NCBI GenBank assembly: GCA_019309815.1
Contig: JAFDFO010000167.1
Span: 1 to 5,023, forward strand
Origin: Deltaproteobacteria bacterium
GTDB taxonomy: Bacteria > Desulfobacterota > Desulfobacteria > Desulfobacterales > C00003060
Reading direction: 5' to 3'
DNA length: 5,023 bases
In this document: piece after piece, positions 1-5,023 of the stretch
Position numbering within the stretch: position 1 is the first letter of the stretch
Layout: each line of letters starts with the position of its first letter
Notes under the pieces: model-generated
What the model saw: only the letters and a program-made list of their open reading frames with translations
Told to the model about the DNA's origin: nothing
The model's database searches: none
Translations under genes and position numbers: made by a program

Positions 1-247
1 TGCCACCCAGATTCTTCTGTCGGCATGGGATAAGGGGGCAGCCAAAGGGCTTGCCCAAAAGGACAGCATCTTCAACGAGGCCATCGAAAAGAAGTGGGTA
101 GAACAGTGGCTCTTCTTCGCCAATTCAACCCGATTTGCCTCTGCCATGATGGGTGCCGACTACGGTGTCTTTGCAAACGGCCGCTGGCATATGTCGAAGA
201 ATGTCCTGGAGATGTCGGATTGGCTGGAATTCAAACTCAAGAAGTGA
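1..247 (+). CDS. C-terminal fragment of a probable octahaem hydroxylamine oxidoreductase-like cytochrome c
   Basis: The frame is open from the first base (first full codon at 2) to TGA at 245-247, giving the last 81 residues of a protein that begins upstream. The fragment is soluble-looking, has no cysteine, so no haem motif, and no membrane helix. It is rich in Trp, Phe and Met. Around residues 40-61 it reads FANSTRFASAMMGADYGVFANG, split here as FANSTRFASAM followed by MGADYGVFANG, and it then ends with an amphipathic WLEFKLKK tail. An arginine-rich helix, a GADY motif and a following Gly resemble, from memory, the region after the last haem in the HAO/octahaem cytochrome family. That family oxidises hydroxylamine or reduces nitrite and hydroxylamine in the periplasm. 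The P460-family gene downstream fits a nitrogen-redox role. The assignment rests on motif resemblance only; another exported multihaem cytochrome or an unrelated periplasmic protein remains possible. The gene is cut by the window edge. Confidence 0.5.
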   Translation, partial: ATQILLSAWDKGAAKGLAQKDSIFNEAIEKKWVEQWLFFANSTRFASAMMGADYGVFANGRWHMSKNVLEMSDWLEFKLKK

Positions 248-309
248 ATCCGTGAGCAAGAGGAGTTAATCCGGCGTCTCAGAGCATTGCACGGAAGGAG
301 AAAGAGGCT

Positions 310-894
310 ATGAAAAGAACTTCCATTCCCGGATTGGGGATTATCGTTCTCTTCGCCCTGGTGTTCCACCCGGGTTTGGTTTTGTCCGCATCTCCACCCC
401 CCCCACAGAACGGCGACGTCTTTCCGGCAATAATCCTCACCATACCAGAAGATCCCGCGCACAAGGTCTACCTGGGCCTTGCGGGCGAGGGCCAGTTCAA
501 GATACCGCAGATCAAGGCAGAAGCGGTGATTATTGAAGTCTACAGCATGTATTGCCCGCATTGTCAGCGGGAGGCATCCAGAGTGAATCAGCTTTATGAA
601 ACCATAGAGCAATCCCCCAAATACAAGGGGAGACTCAAGGTTATCGGGATTGGTGTAGGCAATTCCTCCTTTGAAGTAGGAGTGTTTGCAAAGAAATACA
701 AGGTTCCATTTCCTCTTTTCCCGGATGCGGATTTTTCCATTCATCAACGCCTTGGGGAGGTCAGAACGCCGTACTTCATAGGCGTGAGGATCAAAAAGGA
801 CGGAACCAATGAGGTCTTTTACTCCAAGCTTGGCGGCTTCAGGACGGCCCACGAGTTCTTGCAGTCGATGGTCGAATTGTCGGGACTAAAATAG
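310..894 (+). CDS. Exported TlpA/thioredoxin-like protein with CPHC active site
   Basis: This is a 194-residue thioredoxin-fold protein, probably periplasmic. The N-terminus has a signal peptide: basic MKR, a hydrophobic stretch at about 8-26, and a plausible cleavage after Ala27, followed by a Pro-rich linker (PPPP at about 29-32). The thioredoxin domain covers about 60-190. Strand VIIEVYSM leads into the redox motif C82-P-H-C85, and the cis-proline is the Thr153-Pro154 step in VRTPYF. These are the only two cysteines. Length and layout match TlpA/ResA/CcmG-type proteins, which reduce disulfides of periplasmic partners such as apocytochromes c. The CPHC dipeptide, however, is the one classically found in DsbA and is usually associated with a more oxidising active site, so direction of action is open. 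The ATG at 310 is preceded by AAGGAG (295-300) at 9 bases. It sits 62 bases after the cytochrome-like gene and 10 bases before the peroxiredoxin-like gene. Confidence 0.85.
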   Translation: MKRTSIPGLGIIVLFALVFHPGLVLSASPPPPQNGDVFPAIILTIPEDPAHKVYLGLAGEGQFKIPQIKAEAVIIEVYSMYCPHCQREASRVNQLYETIEQSPKYKGRLKVIGIGVGNSSFEVGVFAKKYKVPFPLFPDADFSIHQRLGEVRTPYFIGVRIKKDGTNEVFYSKLGGFRTAHEFLQSMVELSGLK

Positions 895-898
895 GAGG
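893..898 (+). promoter_or_regulatory. Ribosome binding site overlapping the upstream stop codon
   Basis: AGGAGG at 893-898 contains the last two bases of the TAG stop (892-894) of the TlpA-like gene. It lies 6 bases before the GTG start at 905. It supports the GTG start and suggests translational coupling of the two thiol-redox genes. Confidence 0.8.
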
Positions 899-904
899 CG
901 TGCC

Positions 905-1525
905 GTGACAAAGAGGATAACCCTAATATTGGTGTTGGGATTTGTTGCTTGGCTGTTTTCGGGTTTCGACGCTGACGGGAGATCGGAAGCCTTCAAGGAG
1001 AACATTTACAATCCAGGAATCCTTAAACCCACGGACAGCGTGTTGAAAGTCAAGGTGGGAGATCGTGCTCCAGACTTTACGCTTCCGTCCGTTTCAGGAG
1101 AAAAGATCTCGCCTGGCCAGTATCTGGGAAAAAAGAACGTGGTCCTCTCCTTTGTTCCTGCCGCATGGACGCCGGTCTGTTCAGATCAATGGCCGGGATA
1201 CAACATTGTGAAGGATATCTTTGACACATACGACACCGTTCTTTTAGGCATTACGGTTGACAACGTCCCTACGCTGTTTGCTTGGACGAACCAGATGGTC
1301 GTGGAGGATGATGCGTTGTGGTTCCCGGTCCTGTCTGACTTCTGGCCGCACGGTGCTGTTGCTGAGAGGTACGGTGTACTTCGGCCGGATGGGACTTCAG
1401 AAAGGGCCCTCTTTGTCATCGACAAGGGCGGGATTATTCGTTATATCGACGTGCACGACATCAACAAGAGGCCCCCCCTTGAGGGGATTGTCAAGGCGAT
1501 GGAGAAGGTTGAGGAATCCAAATAA
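905..1525 (+). CDS. Exported one-cysteine peroxiredoxin-like protein (AhpC/TSA family)
   Basis: This 206-residue protein starts at GTG, chosen because of the strong AGGAGG 6 bases upstream. Residues 5-19 form a hydrophobic stretch after MTKR, so it is a signal peptide or an N-terminal anchor; no clean A-x-A cleavage site is visible. The redoxin domain begins near residue 50 with VGDRAPDFTLPS, typical of AhpC/TSA and BCP proteins. The peroxidatic motif Pxxx(T/S)xxC is present as P85-A-A-W-T89-P-V-C92. A later arginine in SERALFVID (Arg167) fits the conserved active-site Arg. Cys92 is the only cysteine, so there is no resolving cysteine and reduction must come from another thiol protein; the TlpA-like product encoded immediately upstream is an obvious candidate (inference). 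Family function is reduction of H2O2 or organic peroxides. Export is less usual for this family. A non-peroxidase redoxin role cannot be excluded. Confidence 0.85.
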   Translation: MTKRITLILVLGFVAWLFSGFDADGRSEAFKENIYNPGILKPTDSVLKVKVGDRAPDFTLPSVSGEKISPGQYLGKKNVVLSFVPAAWTPVCSDQWPGYNIVKDIFDTYDTVLLGITVDNVPTLFAWTNQMVVEDDALWFPVLSDFWPHGAVAERYGVLRPDGTSERALFVIDKGGIIRYIDVHDINKRPPLEGIVKAMEKVEESK

Positions 1526-1545
1526 CTCTCAAGCCATTACCTATT

Positions 1546-1552
1546 AAGGAGG
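1546..1552 (+). promoter_or_regulatory. Strong ribosome binding site of the small cysteine-rich gene
   Basis: AAGGAGG at 1546-1552 lies 5 bases before ATG 1558. A near-perfect site at ideal spacing is the main reason to accept the 59-codon frame as a real gene. Confidence 0.8.
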
Positions 1553-1557
1553 GAAAA

Positions 1558-1737
1558 ATGTCCAAGAAAAGAATTGAGGTTAGGGCAGAATGCCCGGCAT
1601 GCGCATGCGGGACCGTGAGCAACTTAAGTCCGGAAAAGCTGCGGGAGAAGTTCATAGGGGACGAAAAAGAGATCGATGTTCTCTGCCCCATGTGCGCGAC
1701 GAAGCACAAGGGAACCGTCGAGGAGCACGACGAGTAG
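1558..1737 (+). CDS. Small zinc-ribbon-like protein, 59 residues
   Basis: ATG at 1558 to TAG at 1735-1737 encodes 59 residues beginning MSKKRIEVRAECPACACGTV. Two cysteine knuckles are visible, C12-P-A-C15 and C43-P-M-C46, separated by 27 residues, with an extra Cys17 and with His50 and His57 near the C-terminus. The CPxC pair spacing is typical of small zinc ribbons. There is no signal peptide or membrane segment, so it should be cytosolic, unlike almost all its neighbours. The middle is charged and probably helical (SPEKLREKF). The gene has an excellent ribosome binding site and fits the operon with a 32-base gap from the peroxiredoxin-like gene and 76 bases to the DUF255 gene. I do not recognise a named family. 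Metal or nucleic-acid binding, or a thiol/metal sensor, are possible roles. An apparent long N-terminal extension of the DUF255 frame overlaps it and is spurious. Confidence 0.75.
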   Translation: MSKKRIEVRAECPACACGTVSNLSPEKLREKFIGDEKEIDVLCPMCATKHKGTVEEHDE

Positions 1738-1795
1738 TTCCCCCCGGTCCTTTGCGTCTCCTGGTCCGGGACTCCCCCAACCTGAGCCTCTGCAA

Positions 1796-1802
1796 AAGGA
1801 GG
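1796..1802 (+). promoter_or_regulatory. Ribosome binding site favouring the GTG start of the DUF255 gene
   Basis: AAGGAGG at 1796-1802 lies 11 bases before GTG 1814, and a second purine block GGGAGG (1805-1810) lies 3 bases before it. The competing ATG at 1850 has only AAAAAGGG-like purines (1834-1841) upstream. The site therefore favours 1814, though the spacing is slightly long. Confidence 0.55.
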
Positions 1803-1813
1803 ACGGGAGGGGT

Positions 1814-4006
1814 GTGGAAAACAGATTGATTACAAAAAGGGTGTTGCGGATGGCAAGGCGCGGTGTTCGATGCGCCATATGGTTGTCCATCTGTCTCGTC
1901 ATTTTCTCGGGAGGCCGTGTATACATGGCTGATGCAAACCCCAAAAAGGGAGCAAATCGTCTTATTGGCGAAAAGAGCCCTTACCTACTGCAGCACGCGG
2001 ATAACCCGGTGGACTGGTATCCATGGGGAGAGGAAGCCTTTCAAAAGGCGAAGAAAGAGGACAAGCCTGTCTTTCTCTCTATCGGCTATGCCACATGCCA
2101 CTGGTGTCATGTCATGGCACACGAGTCATTCGAGGATGAGGAGGTTGCGCGTCTGCTGAATCAACACTTTGTGGCGATTAAAGTGGACCGTGAAGAACGT
2201 CCTGACATAGACAAGATCTACATGCACGTTTGCCAGTCTTTGACCGGGAGCGGCGGTTGGCCGCTTTCCATATTCATGACACCCGAGAGGAAGCCTTTTT
2301 TTGCCGGAACCTACTTTCCGAAATCGAGCCGGTTGGGAATGCCCGGTTTTATGGACATTCTTGAGCAGGTTGCCGCCATGTGGGAAAAGGACCGGGCGAG
2401 CATTCTGAGATCAAGCGAGGCGATCACCGGGGCCATCCAGCCCGGCTCGGATTCTGACACGTCGGTCCAACCAGTGAGTGTTGAGACCCTGAAGAAAGGT
2501 TATACGCAGCTTGCACGCGTCTTTGATCCTGGGCGGGGAGGATTTGGCGCTTCACCGAAGTTCCCAACACCGCACAATTTGACCTTCCTTCTGAGGTGGC
2601 ACAAGCGCAGCGGTGATACGGAGGCCCTGGAAATGGTCGAAGTAACCTTGAACGCCATGCGAAACGGGGGCATCTTCGACCAGGTCGGTTTTGGTTTCCA
2701 CCGCTATTCAGTAGACAACAAGTGGCTGGTGCCCCACTTTGAAAAGATGCTCTATGACCAGGCCTTGCTGGCCATGGCGTACCTTGAGGCATATCAAGTT
2801 ACAGGGAAGACCGAATTCGCCCAGGTGGCCCGTGAGATATTTACCTACGTATTGAGAGATATGACTTCTCCTGAGGGCGGGTTCTATTCAGCAGAGGACG
2901 CTGACAGTGAAGGGAAGGAAGGTCTTTTTTATGTCTGGACGCCCCAGGAGGTTAAGAAGCATCTGGGAGAAAAAACAGGGGATATCTTTTGTCACTTCTA
3001 CGGCATTGCTGAGGGGGGGAACTTTGAAGAAGGCCTGAGTATTCCCCACAAGCGAATCCCTCTCCAGGCCTTTGCCACAAGAGGGGGCTTGGGCCTGCAA
3101 GAACTGGAGACGATCCTGGAAGAGGCAAGGAAGAAGCTTTTTGATGTCAGAGAGAAGCGAATCCACCCGCTTAAGGACGACAAAGTCCTGACCTCCTGGA
3201 ACGGCCTGATGATTGCAGCTCTGGCGAAAGGCCACCAGGTCCTTGGAGATCAACCTTATACGGACGCTGCCCGCAGGGCCGCTGACTTCATTTTAGGGAA
3301 CCTGAAGACCTCGGAAGGGAGGCTTCTGCGTCGGTACCGCCAGGGAGACGCAGCCTATGCAGGATACCTGGATGACTACGCCTTCCTGGTTTGGGGTTTG
3401 ATCGAGTTGTACGAGGCAACATTTGATGTTTCTTACCTGGAGGAAGCCATTGCTCTCAATCAGGCAATGATCGACATTTTTTGGGACAAAGAGGGTGGTG
3501 GGCTTTACTTTACGGGAACAGGAAACGAACAGCTCATTACAAGGAGCAAAGACTTCTATGACGGGGCCCTCCCTTCAGGCAATTCGGTTGCGGCCCTGAA
3601 CTTCTTGCAACTCGGACGCATGACCGGAAATGTTGAGCTGGAAAAGAGGGCCGATGAACTCACGCGGGCCTTTTCCACACAGATTCAGGAACAGCCCATA
3701 GCATACACACAAATGCTGAACGCACTTGGATTCATGATCGGTCCAAGCCAGGAAGTAGTGATTGCCGGAGACCCGGGACTTGAGACCACCCAGGCAATGG
3801 TCAATGTTGTTCGCTCCAAATTCTTGCCGAACAAGGTGCTTCTCCTTCATCCTGATGGGAGCGACGGAAAAAGGCTTGTTGCCATATCTCCTTTTCTGAA
3901 GGACATGGTTTCTGCCGGGGATCAACCCACGGTTTATGTGTGCGAGCAAAATTCGTGTCAAGCCCCGATCCAGGACGTGAGCAAGTTGGCATCAGCACTT
4001 CATTGA
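1814..4006 (+). CDS. Exported DUF255 thioredoxin-domain protein (YyaL/SSP411 type)
   Basis: From GTG 1814 this is a 730-residue protein. An N-terminal thioredoxin-like DUF255 domain (about 48-205) is followed by a long helical (alpha/alpha)6-barrel region like that of glycosidase/epimerase folds. Diagnostic family motifs are C95-H-W-C98-H, DREERPDID (125-133), GGWPLSIFMTPE (147-158), HFEKMLYDQ (308-316), AEDADSEG (360-367), DKVLTSWNG (456-464), ALPSGNS (585-591) and a terminal C710-x4-C715. The biochemical activity of the family is not well established. What is unusual is the N-terminus: basic residues, then a hydrophobic stretch at about 20-34 and a possible cleavage after Ala41 (ADA/N), a signal peptide that implies a periplasmic location. 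ATG 1850 (718 residues) is an alternative start that keeps the signal peptide with a shorter n-region. The upstream gap is 76 bases, and the P460 gene follows 47 bases after the stop. Confidence 0.92.
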   Translation: MENRLITKRVLRMARRGVRCAIWLSICLVIFSGGRVYMADANPKKGANRLIGEKSPYLLQHADNPVDWYPWGEEAFQKAKKEDKPVFLSIGYATCHWCHVMAHESFEDEEVARLLNQHFVAIKVDREERPDIDKIYMHVCQSLTGSGGWPLSIFMTPERKPFFAGTYFPKSSRLGMPGFMDILEQVAAMWEKDRASILRSSEAITGAIQPGSDSDTSVQPVSVETLKKGYTQLARVFDPGRGGFGASPKFPTPHNLTFLLRWHKRSGDTEALEMVEVTLNAMRNGGIFDQVGFGFHRYSVDNKWLVPHFEKMLYDQALLAMAYLEAYQVTGKTEFAQVAREIFTYVLRDMTSPEGGFYSAEDADSEGKEGLFYVWTPQEVKKHLGEKTGDIFCHFYGIAEGGNFEEGLSIPHKRIPLQAFATRGGLGLQELETILEEARKKLFDVREKRIHPLKDDKVLTSWNGLMIAALAKGHQVLGDQPYTDAARRAADFILGNLKTSEGRLLRRYRQGDAAYAGYLDDYAFLVWGLIELYEATFDVSYLEEAIALNQAMIDIFWDKEGGGLYFTGTGNEQLITRSKDFYDGALPSGNSVAALNFLQLGRMTGNVELEKRADELTRAFSTQIQEQPIAYTQMLNALGFMIGPSQEVVIAGDPGLETTQAMVNVVRSKFLPNKVLLLHPDGSDGKRLVAISPFLKDMVSAGDQPTVYVCEQNSCQAPIQDVSKLASALH

Positions 4007-4053
4007 TTCTGAGAAAGGAAGTTTCCCAAAGACATGTGCAGACAGGAGCTTGT

Positions 4054-4533
4054 ATGAAGAATTCGGCAACGATCGCAGGTGTAGTGGCCATAGTTGCATG
4101 TTTTGCAGCGGGACCTTTGGCGTTTGCGGACATGCCAGGGCCGGATGCGGCTGTATTGTGGCACTACATGACAGAAGACTCTCCTTATAAGGAATGGGGC
4201 TTCTGGCCTGACCACCAGGGGATGCAGCCCGGCCGCGCCCCGCACGGACCACTCCACAAGGTTTACGTCAACGAAAAGGCTCTGAATTCACGAGAACCAC
4301 CAGTTCAGTACGGGGCCATCCAGGTCAAGGAGAGTTATAACAAGGCCAAGGAACTGAAGGCGATTACCGTCATGTACAAGGTTAACGGGTACAGCCCCGA
4401 AAACGGGGACTGGTTCTGGGCAGAATACTCACCCGATGGCAAAGTGAAGTCTTCTGGAAAACCAAGAGGCTGCATTGGCTGTCATGGAGTGAGGGCCAAG
4501 AATGACTTCATCACTGTGCATGAGTTCAAATAG
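4054..4533 (+). CDS. Cytochrome P460 family protein (exported monohaem c)
   Basis: This 159-residue protein starts at ATG 4054, with AGGAG at 4044-4048, 5 bases upstream. The signal peptide is clear: MKN, hydrophobic 6-24, and cleavage likely after AFA (Ala25). One haem-c motif, C140-I-G-C143-H, lies near the C-terminus and is followed by RAKNDFITV; this C-terminal CxxCH plus (N)D(F/Y) ending is characteristic of the P460 family (cytochrome P460 and cytochrome c'-beta). Upstream of it are typical pieces: GRAPHGPLHKVYVN (61-74), the strand AIQVKESYN (88-96) and GDWFWAEYSPDG (118-129). Characterised P460 enzymes oxidise hydroxylamine, producing N2O or NO, and have a haem cross-linked to a lysine; Lys92 in VKE is my best candidate, with Lys69 and Lys75 as alternatives. 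The aromatic GDWFWAEY segment probably packs near the haem. Location in a cluster with a possible HAO-like cytochrome supports nitrogen-oxide or hydroxylamine chemistry; catalysis versus NO binding is undecided. Confidence 0.88.
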   Translation: MKNSATIAGVVAIVACFAAGPLAFADMPGPDAAVLWHYMTEDSPYKEWGFWPDHQGMQPGRAPHGPLHKVYVNEKALNSREPPVQYGAIQVKESYNKAKELKAITVMYKVNGYSPENGDWFWAEYSPDGKVKSSGKPRGCIGCHGVRAKNDFITVHEFK

Positions 4534-4578
4534 ACAATTACTTAAGGAAGGAAGCTGGGTTTTCTACGGGATTCGCTG

Positions 4579-5016
4579 ATGGATGTTTTTCTTTCGGCCC
4601 ATCCGATCATTCAGTCTTTGGCCACCTTGTTGGCCGTTTACGTATTCCATCAAGGGCTTCAACGTTTTCGAGCCCTCCATCTGAATCAAAGGACGTTTTT
4701 CAGGTGGAAGCAGCATGTGGTTCTCGGAGAGATCGCCTTGGGAATGTGGCTGACCGGCTTGCTTGGGGGAGCTGTGACGGTATATGTCTCCTGGAGAGGC
4801 TTCTTCATAACAGGGACGCACGGCGAGGTGGCCCTCGTGATGGCACCCTTCATCATATTTGGACTGGCCTCCGGCCTGTACATGCATTACAAGAAGCGCG
4901 CCCGGAAGGTGCTTCCGTTTATCCATGGCCTGAGCAACCTTGTTGTCTTGATTCTCGCGTGCGTCCAGGTTGCAACAGGTTGGGGTGTTTATAGGATGTA
5001 TGTGTTGGGGCTTTGA
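4579..5016 (+). CDS. Four-helix membrane protein resembling DUF4079; possible dihaem b protein
   Basis: This 145-residue integral membrane protein has four hydrophobic segments at about 8-28, 46-70, 82-103 and 113-136. Basic clusters lie between helices 1 and 2 (R29, R31, R38, R42, K44) and between helices 3 and 4 (K105, K106, R107, R109, K110). By the positive-inside rule these loops are cytoplasmic and both termini periplasmic. Histidines sit at helix ends: H8 and H81 toward the periplasm (helices 1 and 3), H46 and H116 toward the cytoplasm (helices 2 and 4), plus H24, H34 and H103. This resembles bis-His dihaem cytochrome b561-type cores. Overall pattern, length and the HP, HG and final QxxxG motifs resemble the DUF4079 family, from memory. 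The start at ATG 4579 has only a weak purine match (ACGGGA, 4566-4571); a better GGAAGGAAG lies too far upstream, and no ATG, GTG or TTG start occurs between it and the in-frame stop at 4543. It follows the P460 gene by 45 bases, suggesting an electron-transfer partner. Confidence 0.7.
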   Translation: MDVFLSAHPIIQSLATLLAVYVFHQGLQRFRALHLNQRTFFRWKQHVVLGEIALGMWLTGLLGGAVTVYVSWRGFFITGTHGEVALVMAPFIIFGLASGLYMHYKKRARKVLPFIHGLSNLVVLILACVQVATGWGVYRMYVLGL

Positions 5017-5023
5017 TAACCAT

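Noticed and set aside
248..309. Possible promoter in the 62-base gap before the TlpA-like gene
   Set aside because: No convincing -35/-10 pair was found; only the ribosome binding site is clear.
160..852. Long open frame on the - strand antisense to the TlpA-like gene
   Set aside because: The translation has no recognisable domain and mirrors a well-supported + strand gene with signal peptide, active site and ribosome binding site.
1257..1547. Arg-rich frame on the + strand inside the peroxiredoxin-like gene
   Set aside because: It is a shadow frame with skewed composition, no ribosome binding site evidence and no domain.
1743..1770. Hairpin CCCGG/CCGGG considered as a transcription terminator after the small gene
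   Set aside because: The stem is only five pairs with an 18-base loop, and no T-run follows; the next gene's ribosome binding site follows closely.
1676..1813. Extension of the DUF255 reading frame back to ATG 1676
   Set aside because: It overlaps the well-supported small cysteine-rich gene, encodes a low-complexity Arg/Ser/Pro stretch unlike the family, and places a long tail before the signal peptide. GTG 1814 or ATG 1850 are better starts.
4015..4030. Short GGAA/TTCC palindrome after the DUF255 stop codon considered as a terminator
   Set aside because: The stem is four pairs with almost no loop and no T-tract.
3940..4053. Upstream extension of the P460 frame to ATG 3940
   Set aside because: It would overlap the end of the DUF255 gene and bury the signal peptide. 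ATG 4054 has AGGAG at 5 bases and gives a normal signal peptide.

Overview
The window is a gene-dense, single-direction (+ strand) stretch from a bacterial chromosome. It carries seven genes: the tail of one, then six apparently complete ones. Base composition is moderate (by eye slightly above 50% G+C) and most genes have strong AGGAGG-type ribosome binding sites. The mix of exported thiol-redox proteins, a c-type cytochrome of the P460 family and a probable multihaem cytochrome tail suggests an anaerobic or facultative Gram-negative bacterium rich in cytochromes. Desulfobacterota is my best guess from gene content alone; no marker gene confirms it.

Layout: 1-247 is the C-terminus of a protein that resembles the end of octahaem hydroxylamine-oxidoreductase-like cytochromes. 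310-894 is an exported TlpA/thioredoxin-like protein with a CPHC active site. 905-1525 is an exported one-cysteine peroxiredoxin-like protein. 1558-1737 is a 59-residue cytosolic protein with two cysteine knuckles (zinc-ribbon-like). 1814-4006 is a DUF255 (YyaL/SSP411-type) thioredoxin-plus-helical-barrel protein with a signal peptide. 4054-4533 is an exported cytochrome P460 family monohaem protein. 4579-5016 is a four-helix membrane protein resembling DUF4079, with histidines placed like those of a dihaem cytochrome b. Gaps are 62, 10, 32, 76, 47 and 45 bases, and none holds a convincing terminator or promoter, so the genes are probably co-transcribed. The promoter would lie upstream of the window.

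Working model (inference): the locus encodes a periplasmic redox module. The multihaem cytochrome and the P460 protein would handle hydroxylamine, NO or a related nitrogen species. The membrane protein could link them to the quinone pool or carry electrons across the membrane. The three thioredoxin-fold proteins could maintain cysteine redox state for cytochrome assembly or remove peroxide. The least ordinary points are the exported DUF255 protein, whose active site CHWCH also fits the haem-c attachment consensus, the pairing of P460 with a possible dihaem membrane partner, and the small zinc-ribbon-like gene inside the operon.
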